Source: Verrucomicrobiota bacterium (GTDB lineage Bacteria; Verrucomicrobiota; Verrucomicrobiia; Methylacidiphilales; UBA1321). From it: a stretch of 35,105 bases of DNA. Position numbers and translations under genes: made by a program. This document shows positions 15,855-23,795 of this stretch, piece after piece (the stretch's first letter is position 1; every line of letters begins with the position of its first letter). Under the pieces are notes generated by a model. It was not told the origin of the DNA. It saw only the letters and a program-made list of their open reading frames with translations, and did not search any database. The stretch is from the NCBI GenBank assembly GCA_013286145.1, contig JABDGH010000021.1, positions 169 to 35,273 on the forward strand, given 5' to 3'.

Positions 15855-17324
15855 TTATGTTAGTTTTGGGATTGAAAAGTAGAATGTTGCGCCGTTGTCC
15901 ACGACGCCTTCCGCCCACACCCGGCCACCGTGCCGGTGAATGATGCGCTGGACATTCGCCAGCCCGATGCCCGTGCCCTCAAACTCGTCGTGGCTGTGCA
16001 GGCGCTGAAACACGCCGAATAGTTTCTTGATGTATTTCGAATTGAAACCCGCGCCGTTGTCGCGAATGAAGATCACGGTTTCGCCGTTTTCATCGGGAGC
16101 GCAACCGATTTCAATTTTAGCCTCGGCGCGACCACTGGTGAACTTCACCGCATTGGAAACCAGGTTGACCAGCACCATGCGCAATAAGGAACGATCGGCC
16201 CGCACAACTGGCAGCGGCTGGATGTCCCACACGATGTTTCGCTCTTTCGTGTCCACTTGAATATCTTTCAGCGTCTCCTGGATCAGCTTGTCGAGATCGA
16301 CTTCCGTCTTTTGTAATTCCGCACGCCCGACGCGTGAGAAGGCCAGCAGGTCATCAATCAAATTTCCCATCCGTGCCGCCGCCTGGGAAATCGTCGTCAG
16401 GTTCTCGAGATTTTCTTCCGAAAGTGATGGCCCGGCGTTTTTTTGCATTTGGGCCACAAAACCCAGGATATGCCGCAATGGCGCGCGCAAATCGTGGGAG
16501 ACGGAATAGCTGAACGCCTGCAACTCCTTGTTGGCTTCCTGCAATTGCGCCGTGCGTTCGTTGACGCGTTGCTCGAGAGTCTCGTTGAGACGCAGGATTT
16601 CGGCTTCCGCCCGTTTGCGCTCCGTGATGTTGCGGATGTTGCATTGGATGAGTTTTTTATGATCCACCAGATAGGCGTTGCTGATGAATTCGACCTCGAC
16701 TCGCAGACCTTCCTTCGTCTCCAGGGGCAGGCCTTCGTAGCGGATACGGTCCGTGTGTTGCAATTCGGCGAAAGCGATCTTGGAAGCATCAGTGCCCTTG
16801 AAGGGGCCGATTTCCCACAATTTTTTACCCAGAAATTCCTCCTGCGAATAGCCGAGCAACTCCTTCATGAACGGATTGGCATCGACCACTTGCGCGGTGT
16901 CGGCATCAAGAATGAGGATGCCGTCCTGTGCTGTTTCAAAGAGCCGCCGGTAAAGAAGTCCGGACGCTTTTAACGCCTCCACGCTCCGGGCCTCGGCCTG
17001 TTCCGTCCGAGTATTGGCTTGATCCGTGCGTGTATTGGCTTGTGTCGTCCGCACATCCGCCAGGTCAGTCCTGGCATTGGCCTCATCCGTCCTGGCCTCG
17101 GCTTCTTTTGTTCGCGTGTTGGCTTGATCGGTTCGTGTATTAGCTTGCTTCGTTCGGGTATTGGCTTGATCGGTTCGCGTGTCAGCATCTTCAAGCCGCG
17201 TGTCATGGCCGGGCACGTTCGCGTCTTGATGCTCGTCTTCCTTACGAGCCACGATGTGGTTTGAATTCTCAGCCAGTGGTAGTTGGTGCTCTGCTATTGC
17301 TACTAACGAATCTTTGGGCTTCAC
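15855..17324 (-). CDS. PAS sensor histidine kinase with eleven-heptad TRT repeat
   Basis: A soluble 489-residue kinase. After an N-terminal ~40 residues, residues 42-118 form eleven consecutive heptads of consensus TRTxQAN, predicted to be a long Ala/Thr-core coiled coil. A PAS domain follows (123-237: [28 protein letters not shown]), ending in the NITERKRAE linker. The HisKA domain has H277 (SYSVSHDLRAPLRHI) and the ATPase has NLVSNAVKFT, DNGAGF and GTGIGLANVQRI. This core is very similar to that of the kinase at 29644-31221. The start is GTG 17324 (MKPKDSLVAIAEH); no ATG fits better. A near-perfect palindrome lies just upstream (17361-17378). It is the first gene of a kinase-receiver-hybrid kinase operon. 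Confidence 0.9.
   Translation of the reverse strand: MKPKDSLVAIAEHQLPLAENSNHIVARKEDEHQDANVPGHDTRLEDADTRTDQANTRTKQANTRTDQANTRTKEAEARTDEANARTDLADVRTTQANTRTDQANTRTEQAEARSVEALKASGLLYRRLFETAQDGILILDADTAQVVDANPFMKELLGYSQEEFLGKKLWEIGPFKGTDASKIAFAELQHTDRIRYEGLPLETKEGLRVEVEFISNAYLVDHKKLIQCNIRNITERKRAEAEILRLNETLEQRVNERTAQLQEANKELQAFSYSVSHDLRAPLRHILGFVAQMQKNAGPSLSEENLENLTTISQAAARMGNLIDDLLAFSRVGRAELQKTEVDLDKLIQETLKDIQVDTKERNIVWDIQPLPVVRADRSLLRMVLVNLVSNAVKFTSGRAEAKIEIGCAPDENGETVIFIRDNGAGFNSKYIKKLFGVFQRLHSHDEFEGTGIGLANVQRIIHRHGGRVWAEGVVDNGATFYFSIPKLT
16971..17201 (-). repeat. 21-bp tandem coding repeat (11 units) inside kinase gene
   Basis: Eleven 21-bp units encode the TRTxQAN heptads of the kinase at 15855-17324. 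Units are imperfect at third positions and at codons 4-5 but keep register exactly. Such arrays can expand or shrink by slippage. Confidence 0.85.
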
Positions 17325-17360
17325 GGTTGATACAATAAGTAGGGAAGCTCTGCATGCGCC

Positions 17361-17378
17361 ATGGGGTGTTCACCCCAT
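17361..17378. promoter_or_regulatory. Palindrome ATGGGGTGTTCACCCCAT upstream of kinase gene
   Basis: Two 8-bp arms flank a TT centre, 37 bp upstream of the kinase GTG start. The identical 18-mer occurs at 33867-33884 upstream of another kinase operon, and both copies have AAGCTCTGC about 7 bp before them. It could be an operator, a 5'-UTR hairpin or a dispersed repeat. Confidence 0.55.
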
Positions 17379-17568
17379 ATGAAGTTTGGTGAGTTTTTTC
17401 AACCGCGCACCTTGGAATGGAGATCGGCAGTCATCCGAACAAGAGCTGCCTGGCATCGATTCGTAACATGAATCGAGTGGTATTAGGGACTCGTGTCGGC
17501 TAAGATATGATCTTGCCGGAATGGTTCGCGAGAACGCATCCGGCATAAATTCAAACCAGGAACCAATC

Positions 17569-17979
17569 ATGCAATTAAATCCTTATCTTCAGTTCAACGG
17601 CCAATGCGAAGCTGCATTCAAATTTTACGAGAAGTGCCTTGGTGGCAAAATCGCCTTTACGATGACCTACGGGGAATCGCCGATGGCAAACGAAACACCG
17701 GCCGAGTTGAAGGGCAAGGTCATGCATACTCGCCTTCTGGTGGGTGACAAAGTTTTGATGGGTTCCGATGCTCCGTGTGGACGCTACAACGAACCCAAGG
17801 GTTTCTCCGTGACACTCGGCATTGAGACTCCGGAAGAAGCGGAGAAAGTCTTCAAGGCACTCTCGGAAAAAGGAAAGATTACCATGCCGATCGAGGAGAC
17901 CTTTTGGGCGCACCGCTTCGGCATGCTGGTCGATCAGTTCGGCATTCCGTGGATGGTTAATTGCGAAAAAGAAGGCTGA
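17569..17979 (+). CDS. VOC-superfamily (PhnB/YjdN-like) protein
   Basis: A 136-residue protein of the vicinal oxygen chelate / glyoxalase fold, PhnB-like branch: YLQFNGQCEAAFKFYEKCLGGKI at the start, MHTRLLVGDKVLMGSDAP in the middle and FWAHRFGMLVDQFGIPWMVN at the end are the standard landmarks. Members are small dimeric proteins; most have no proven reaction. I chose ATG 17569 because an AGGA at 17558-17561 lies 7 bp upstream and the family starts with this sequence (MQLNPYLQF); the ATG at 17521 adds 16 unrelated residues. It stands alone, divergent from the PAS kinase. Confidence 0.88.
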   Translation: MQLNPYLQFNGQCEAAFKFYEKCLGGKIAFTMTYGESPMANETPAELKGKVMHTRLLVGDKVLMGSDAPCGRYNEPKGFSVTLGIETPEEAEKVFKALSEKGKITMPIEETFWAHRFGMLVDQFGIPWMVNCEKEG

Positions 17980-18132
17980 CGCCTTGTCGTTGGTTAACAG
18001 GTAGAGGGGAAAGCGGAGGTCGTTCCCTCATGGATTCGTTAGCCACGAACGCCTCTGTGACAACGTCGCAGAGATTGACCAATTCACATGATGGCTCATA
18101 CTTGAGTGCCGTTAACGACTGTATATGTCGAT

Positions 18133-20880
18133 ATGAAAAAGTTTCTAATCCTGGCGGGGGGGACTATTATCCTGGCGGTTATCGTTTTCATCGGATATGT
18201 GGGGGTTAGACTCTATTTAGAATATTATTTTTTTAGTCATCGGGAAGAAATCGAGCAAAAGTTGCACAAATCCGTTGAAGCGGCTCAGGACAAAGCCGTG
18301 GCCGATGATCAGGCGCAACAGACCAAGCTCAACGACTCGATCCGTAACAACACGTCCTTCCTCGTTGATCCAGAGGGTTACCAGACCGAGGACAACTGGC
18401 TTGCGGCAGGCATCGGTCGTGAAATAGCGGGGATGGCTTTTATTATTCTGCATCCAGGCGGGCAGCTTCCCGATTTTAAAGTCAAGGCGCAAGTCGATCC
18501 AGACAAGCCACAGGTTCATATTGAAATAAGCGGATTTGATGATGAAGAAAATGCGACGATAACCGCCGATTTGAAGCCGGCTTTTGCATGGGATGCGCAA
18601 GGTTATGCGGAGTTGGCCCGGAAACTTTTGGGCAAGGCGGCGAGCCAATCAAGTGGGGATTCGACCGACATTCTCACCCGTTTGCAGGATCTGACCGGGC
18701 ATACGCTGGCGACGGAGGATATTCGGCTTTCCGCCAATCTACAACAGACACCAGCGTCATGGCAGGATCATGAGGCAGCAGCCCTTGCGTTAACTGCAAT
18801 GGCATTGCGTGAAAATGCAGGTTTTTTCAACGATGAACGCAGTCTGCTGAGCCGTGCAACGGCGCATCTGGCCATGGCAAAGGCATTGCGAGGCAACCAG
18901 CCGGAAACATGGCCAGGATTGATTGCAGATTCTGCCCTGCGAACGTTGGCGGGACGGGAACTCGATGCATTGGCATCTCTCGATAAGCTTTCGGCACGAA
19001 CCGATTGTCCCCTATCGGCCAAACCGTGGATTACGGCCCTGCGCTTGGTGGCCAAGCAGGATTGGCGGGTAACCAAGGTAACTTCAGATTCCCCGTTATT
19101 GGTCAAAATAGCCTGGTTCCAGGTGCTGAACAACGATCTGAGAGCGTCAACTGCCACGCATCGTCTTGAAGGCATTCTTTTCGATCCCTCACGCGATCCC
19201 GATGCAGAAATCAATCAGAACAGTCCGGATTGGAATATATCCGACTGGGGTCGCGCGGTGCTGGTATCCCCCTTGGGATTCTCAGTGGAAAATGGACACC
19301 GCTTTACCGAAAATAACATCATCCTGGAATTGAAGGAAATGAATGATGTACTGAAAATCGAAGGGGGAGATCCGGTTAACGAGCAAAATATTGCGGCAAC
19401 TTTCTCAGAACGTGAAAATGGGACTATTACCAAGGATGATAAGGGGAAGATCCTTGTTCAGGTGATCGGACGGGGCACTTTCAAAGCTGCGACTCGCAGG
19501 CATCTTTTTAATGTCATGCTACAGACTTACTATTGGATGAATCAGCTCCTGGGCCTTCCCGAAGATGCCGAAGTTTTTCGTGCCAAAATGGATTCCCTTT
19601 ATCGTGGTGTGCCGCAATATGATTTGCTTTGGAAGGGAACGGAACCTTTGTCTCAAGAGATGAGGAGACGCCAGTATGATGTGTGGAGCGCACAAAAGAA
19701 GACATGGCTGGTTTGGGAAGTCCCCTCGTTCCTGGTTCGCGATTTACCCGGCCATCACCTGGCAAATTCATTCTATGCCCGGGGTGTTCCTTTTGGAACA
19801 GTCTATCGCGTGAATTTACGCTTGGGATTTATAAACTCGATTGGACGAAAAGATTATACCGCCGAATTCAACGAAATCGATCGAAAGGTCAAGGAACTTC
19901 CTATCGATGAGCAGGGGGGTGCATTCCAGAAACTAAGCAAGCCATTAAACGCCAGGATGCAAGCAGACCAACCGCATGGTCCGGCAGCTCTTGAGCAAAA
20001 ATTACTCAAGTTGGCACCGGATCAATATGATTTAGTGGTCGATCATGTGCCGGTGGAGAAGTTGTTGCCCGTGGTGGGCTCGTTTCTTGATTATAACATG
20101 AGGCCAATCAGCGAAATGGAGCGTCTTTATCGCCAATATATCGATGATGCAACGCATGAGATGATTTGGCGTCGTCATGCCGCACTGGATCCCGACGGCT
20201 ATTTTGGGCTGGCCTACCTTCTTCGCCAGGAAGGTAAGTTCGACGAAGCAGCAGAAATGGATCGCAAGGGCGTGGCTGGGGGATATGACCAGGTTGCCAT
20301 GTCAAATGCGGTCGGGGATCTGGTCGACTATGATCTAGTTCACGGCAAAACGGATGAAGCTATCCAGGTAGCCCAGAAAGCGGCGGATACAGGTTCACAA
20401 AGGGGCATGGAAACCCAGATGCATGTCCTGGAGAAGCAAGACAAATTGGATCAGGCCGAGTCAATTGGGCAGGAGATCAAGGAGCGCTACGGCGATGACG
20501 ATGACCTCGTCGCGCTCTATGCTCAATACGGAAGTCATTTCCCTGATAAGCACTCCGAACTTGAGCGAAAATTTTTCCCGAATGGCTTGAACCGGATTGA
20601 GTTCATTTCTTATTCGCAAAAAGAAAAACCCGAAGCGGGCTGCCAAATTACCAGCGATTCTCCACAATTAAAGCCAGCCGGGTTACTCAAAAACGACATC
20701 ATTGTGGCACTCGACGGCTACGAAATAAAATCAGAGATGCAATATGTTTTTGTTCGCTCACTTACGGACACCCCCAAGATGGTCTTTGTCGTCTGGCGCG
20801 ATAAAAAGTACCTGGAAATCAACGCCTCGTTGCCGGGGCGGAGATTTTACGCCGATATCTCCGATTATGGCAGCCAGTAA
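18133..20880 (+). CDS. Large membrane-anchored protein with TPR-like region and C-terminal PDZ-like domain (unknown function)
   Basis: A 915-residue protein I do not recognise as a whole. The N-terminus is a signal-anchor helix (MKKFLILAGGTIILAVIVFIGYVGVRLYL), followed by a long, probably extracytoplasmic region. Helical repeats resembling TPR/Sel1 units occur near the C-terminus (DGYFGLAYLLRQEGKFDEAAEMDRKGV; GKTDEAIQVAQKAADTGSQRGMETQ; DKLDQAESIGQEIKERYGD). The last ~100 residues contain a PDZ-like core (LKPAGLLKNDIIVALDGYEI...MVFVVWRDKKYLEINASLPGR), a peptide-binding fold common in envelope proteases and scaffolds; no protease catalytic triad is visible. I chose ATG 18133 because it directly starts the anchor helix; a GTG at 18106 is possible. 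The next gene starts 13 bp after the stop, so the two are probably one operon. Confidence 0.75.
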   Translation: MKKFLILAGGTIILAVIVFIGYVGVRLYLEYYFFSHREEIEQKLHKSVEAAQDKAVADDQAQQTKLNDSIRNNTSFLVDPEGYQTEDNWLAAGIGREIAGMAFIILHPGGQLPDFKVKAQVDPDKPQVHIEISGFDDEENATITADLKPAFAWDAQGYAELARKLLGKAASQSSGDSTDILTRLQDLTGHTLATEDIRLSANLQQTPASWQDHEAAALALTAMALRENAGFFNDERSLLSRATAHLAMAKALRGNQPETWPGLIADSALRTLAGRELDALASLDKLSARTDCPLSAKPWITALRLVAKQDWRVTKVTSDSPLLVKIAWFQVLNNDLRASTATHRLEGILFDPSRDPDAEINQNSPDWNISDWGRAVLVSPLGFSVENGHRFTENNIILELKEMNDVLKIEGGDPVNEQNIAATFSERENGTITKDDKGKILVQVIGRGTFKAATRRHLFNVMLQTYYWMNQLLGLPEDAEVFRAKMDSLYRGVPQYDLLWKGTEPLSQEMRRRQYDVWSAQKKTWLVWEVPSFLVRDLPGHHLANSFYARGVPFGTVYRVNLRLGFINSIGRKDYTAEFNEIDRKVKELPIDEQGGAFQKLSKPLNARMQADQPHGPAALEQKLLKLAPDQYDLVVDHVPVEKLLPVVGSFLDYNMRPISEMERLYRQYIDDATHEMIWRRHAALDPDGYFGLAYLLRQEGKFDEAAEMDRKGVAGGYDQVAMSNAVGDLVDYDLVHGKTDEAIQVAQKAADTGSQRGMETQMHVLEKQDKLDQAESIGQEIKERYGDDDDLVALYAQYGSHFPDKHSELERKFFPNGLNRIEFISYSQKEKPEAGCQITSDSPQLKPAGLLKNDIIVALDGYEIKSEMQYVFVRSLTDTPKMVFVVWRDKKYLEINASLPGRRFYADISDYGSQ

Positions 20881-20893
20881 CCAACCGACATCC

Positions 20894-21688
20894 ATGATCA
20901 AATACATCCTCTTTTTCATGGCCGTTTTTGTGGTTTTTGTCCTGATTGCGATGTATGCACTGATCCATCCATTCGGTGTTTCGGCTGGCGTGATAGGTTG
21001 GTGGAGGGATTACGACGATGAGAGCATCGGCCAGATTACCGTTTTTAAGACTTCCATCAGCTACTATCGGCAACAAAAGCTTTTTCGACTTAATGGACAC
21101 TGGGCCAACAGGGCATTTTACAGTCTCGCATCTTCTGATGCCACTACGGAGGTGGTTGTGGCGCGGGAATTACCGAATGAAGACTTGGAAATGAACCTGA
21201 GTTATTTTGATTCTGATGACCACCGCAAGATCACCTGCGTCAAGATCATGCGAACATCCGAGGAATACCATCCTTATCCGGTGAGAGATCTCGTACTACA
21301 GGTGAGTTATCCCCCACCGAAAGGGATGATCAAGGAAGGAATGCTGGAGGCTGATCTCCATACTTTACCCTGGCAGGCTTACACGAACGAAGAACCTCAA
21401 TATGTATTCGAAGAAACAATAAAAAGTAATTCCTATCATGGATCCCACTTGGTAAATGGGTGGCCCCACGTTTTTATTTACAAGAGTGATGATCCCAAAT
21501 TGCCGGAGTTGCGCGTGACTGTTGAGAAGGGACGTGTGACTCAGGTGGTTGGCGGCTCGGAAGATGCTCAGGGGCCATCGTATATGCCGCCTCCAGATAC
21601 CACGGCCCAAGACCAGTCAACCGGTGATGACGAAAATTCGAGATCAAGCTGGGTTGAGTGGTTGTTCGATCTTATCTTCAAGAAATAA
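20894..21688 (+). CDS. Membrane-anchored hypothetical protein, partner of the TPR/PDZ-like protein
   Basis: A 264-residue protein with an N-terminal signal-anchor helix (MIKYILFFMAVFVVFVLIAMYALIH), a mixed beta-rich domain without known motifs (for example RKITCVKIMRTSEEYHPYPVRDLVLQVSYPPPKG), a Pro/Asp/Ser-rich linker and a short amphipathic C-terminus (SWVEWLFDLIFKK). I chose ATG 20894, which starts the hydrophobic helix 13 bp after the previous stop; the frame extends further upstream only by overlapping the preceding gene. Both proteins are single-pass anchored and transcribed together, suggesting a shared envelope function. No homologous family is recognised. Confidence 0.7.
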   Translation: MIKYILFFMAVFVVFVLIAMYALIHPFGVSAGVIGWWRDYDDESIGQITVFKTSISYYRQQKLFRLNGHWANRAFYSLASSDATTEVVVARELPNEDLEMNLSYFDSDDHRKITCVKIMRTSEEYHPYPVRDLVLQVSYPPPKGMIKEGMLEADLHTLPWQAYTNEEPQYVFEETIKSNSYHGSHLVNGWPHVFIYKSDDPKLPELRVTVEKGRVTQVVGGSEDAQGPSYMPPPDTTAQDQSTGDDENSRSSWVEWLFDLIFKK

Positions 21689-21725
21689 GATCCACCTTCC
21701 GGCGATTCGATCCCACTTATAGAAT

Positions 21726-22850
21726 ATGGATAACTCCTCAAAAGGCATTCGCGTCGGCGTCATCGGTCTCGGCAACATGGGAGGGATTCATGCGCGACAG
21801 TTCCAGGATGGCAAAATTCTGGGCGCGCATCTGGCGGCGGTCAGCGATACGATTCCCGCCAATCTCGATCCTTGGCCTCATGTCGCCCGATTTGAAGATG
21901 CCAACGCGATGATTCATTCGGGCACCGTGGATGCGGTGGTAATTGTCACGCCACATTTCTCACACACGCCGCTGAGCATCACTGCTTTGAAGGCGGGTCT
22001 GCATGTCCTGGTGGAAAAACCGCTCACCGTCAGAAAATCAGACGCGGAAAAAATCATCAAGGCCCACCGAAAATCCAGGAGCGTCTTCGCCATCATGTTC
22101 AATCAGCGCACCGACCCCCTTTATCGCCAGGTCCGCGAATGGATCGATGATGGCACCAGCGGCCCCATCCAGCGCATCCAGTGGACTATTACGGACTGGT
22201 TCCGATCCGAGGCCTACTACAAATCGGGCAGTTGGCGCGGCACTTGGGCGGGCGAAGGTGGAGGGATTCTTCTCAACCAGGCTCCCCACCAGTTAGATCT
22301 TTGGCAATGGCTTTTCGGCATGCCCAGCCGTGTGCGCGCTGTCGGGAAACCGGGTCGGTATCATGACATCGAAGTGGAGGATGATGTCACCGCCATTCTC
22401 GAATATGCCAATGGCGCGACCGGTGTGTTCGTTACCACCACGGGTGAAGCGCCCGGAGTCAATCGGCTGGAGATTGCGGCAGATAACGGGCTCTTGATTC
22501 TCGATGGACGCACCCTCCGCTTTTTAAAAAATAAAATACCGGCCAGTGAATTTAACCGGACCACCGAGGAAAAATTTGCCAAGCCTGACTTCGAGGAACA
22601 AACCCAGGTATTCCAGGATGCCGGTTCACAGCATGCCGGTATTTTCCAAAATTTTATCGACACCATTACCAGGGGAGTTCCCCTCATCGCGCCCGGCGAA
22701 GAAGGCATTCACTCCCTTGAATTGGCCAACGCCCTGACGCTTTCCCTGTTTAACAACAAGCCGGTCGATCTTCCCATGAAATCAGCCCGGTTCTCCAGGC
22801 TGCTCGACACGCTCATCGAAAAAAGCAAGTCCAGGCAGGGGCTACCCTAA
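21726..22850 (+). CDS. Gfo/Idh/MocA-family oxidoreductase
   Basis: A 374-residue NAD(P)-dependent dehydrogenase. The Rossmann motif is GVIGLGNMG (11-19), the family motif E97-K98-P99 lies in LVEKPLTV, and the substrate-site histidine is in GGGILLNQAPHQLDLWQWLFG. The C-terminal part has the usual beta-sheet dimer domain (EDDVTAILEYANGATGVFVTTTGEAPG). It is closer to the 'GxHxxDxxxWLFG' sugar/inositol dehydrogenase branch than the second family member at 12697-13716, which is a different subfamily. It starts 37 bp after the preceding hypothetical gene and ends just before a palindrome at 22864. The substrate is unknown. Confidence 0.88.
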   Translation: MDNSSKGIRVGVIGLGNMGGIHARQFQDGKILGAHLAAVSDTIPANLDPWPHVARFEDANAMIHSGTVDAVVIVTPHFSHTPLSITALKAGLHVLVEKPLTVRKSDAEKIIKAHRKSRSVFAIMFNQRTDPLYRQVREWIDDGTSGPIQRIQWTITDWFRSEAYYKSGSWRGTWAGEGGGILLNQAPHQLDLWQWLFGMPSRVRAVGKPGRYHDIEVEDDVTAILEYANGATGVFVTTTGEAPGVNRLEIAADNGLLILDGRTLRFLKNKIPASEFNRTTEEKFAKPDFEEQTQVFQDAGSQHAGIFQNFIDTITRGVPLIAPGEEGIHSLELANALTLSLFNNKPVDLPMKSARFSRLLDTLIEKSKSRQGLP

Positions 22851-22869
22851 GACATGAGAATTGGAACCA
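22838..22869 (+). repeat. Dispersed intergenic repeat, copy 2
   Basis: GGGGCTACCCTAAGA, a 5-bp insert, then GAATTGGAACCA, matching 6086-6112. It spans the stop codon of the oxidoreductase gene and runs into the palindrome that follows. Confidence 0.4.
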
Positions 22870-22885
22870 CCTGATCAGGTGGTTC
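22864..22885. terminator. 22-bp perfect palindrome after oxidoreductase gene
   Basis: The core AACCACCTGATCAGGTGGTT extends by one G/C pair on each side. As RNA it forms a 9-bp stem with a GATC loop, 13 bp after the stop, so it may be a terminator, although no U-run follows. A perfect palindrome of this length could equally be a protein-binding site. The remaining gap to 23180 is AT-rich and shows no gene. Confidence 0.45.
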
Positions 22886-23180
22886 AAAGAGGTCGATTCT
22901 TTTCATGGAAGTCTGCCAAATGACTTGGAATTGGCCTCTCGACCTTGAATATTAATATGTAAGTTATTGAAATTCAATATGATGAGTGGCATCTGCGCTG
23001 CATACACGGATTGGAATAGGCATGTATCTATCAATAAAGTTTTTTCAAATTTGAGTCACTGGATATTATTACAATGCTATATTTCTTGTATAAGAATTAC
23101 CCATCTTTATAAATTACGTAGTTTCCAATTTATCAAATCCAGATGCCCATGGTACGTCCCACTTACCTCGTTATCCACTG

Positions 23181-23795
23181 ATGATAAATACATCTTTTTT
23201 ACGAATTAGTTTTTGCGCATTATGGCTGCTTACCGTCGGCGCAGGAATTGCCGTGATGTTGAACTACCAGAATACTTGCGGTTCTGTCGGTACAACGCCG
23301 GAACACTGGCCTTCAAAAACTCAAATAGCGTTGGATCACAACCGGGACACGCTCCTGATGTTCGCTCATCCTCAATGCCCCTGCACGCAGGCCAGCATGG
23401 AAGAATTTAACCGTCTGATGGCTCAATGTCGTGGGCGAGTCACGGCATATGTGTTGTTTTTAAAGCCCAGCCAGTTTTCCAATGATTGGACTCGGACGGA
23501 TTTATGGCGAAGCGCGGCAGCCATTCCGGACGTCACCGTGCAAGACGACATCGACGGTGCCCTGGCTCGCAAGTTTGGAGCGGAAACTTCCGGTTATATC
23601 CTTCTTTATGACCCACGCGGACAGATACTCTTTAAGGGGGGCATTACGGACAGCCGTGGTCATGCGGGAGATAATGCAGGCGAAAGTGTAGTTGTCTCGC
23701 TGGTGAATGGACAAAACACAAGCCTGAAGCAAACACCGGTTTACGGGTGTTCTCTGTTGAGCAAAACTTGCCCACAACCAGGAACGGTCAAATGA
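23181..23795 (+). CDS. RedB-like thioredoxin-fold protein
   Basis: A 204-residue membrane-anchored thiol protein. The N-terminal helix (FLRISFCALWLLTVGAGIAVML) anchors or exports it. A thioredoxin-like domain begins at about residue 56 (DTLLMFAHPQCPCTQASMEEFNRLM) with C66-P-C68 in place of the usual CxxC, as in RedB-like proteins; later landmarks are VTVQDDIDGALARKFGAETSGYILLYDPRGQILFKGGITDSRGH. Extra cysteines at 33 and near the C-terminus (GCSLLSKTC) may form disulfides. Its TGA stop overlaps the ATG of the following kinase (ATGA), so the two proteins are made together; the thiol domain is likely to signal redox or ligand state to the kinase (inference). Confidence 0.85.
   Translation: MINTSFLRISFCALWLLTVGAGIAVMLNYQNTCGSVGTTPEHWPSKTQIALDHNRDTLLMFAHPQCPCTQASMEEFNRLMAQCRGRVTAYVLFLKPSQFSNDWTRTDLWRSAAAIPDVTVQDDIDGALARKFGAETSGYILLYDPRGQILFKGGITDSRGHAGDNAGESVVVSLVNGQNTSLKQTPVYGCSLLSKTCPQPGTVK

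Noticed and set aside
16971-17201. Regular 21-bp repeats considered as a CRISPR array
   Set aside because: There are no spacers; the units are contiguous, in frame and encode a heptad coiled coil inside a kinase.
22967-23209. 80-codon frame in the AT-rich gap before the RedB-like gene
   Set aside because: No ribosome site, no recognisable domain, and it overlaps the start of the RedB-like gene in another frame.
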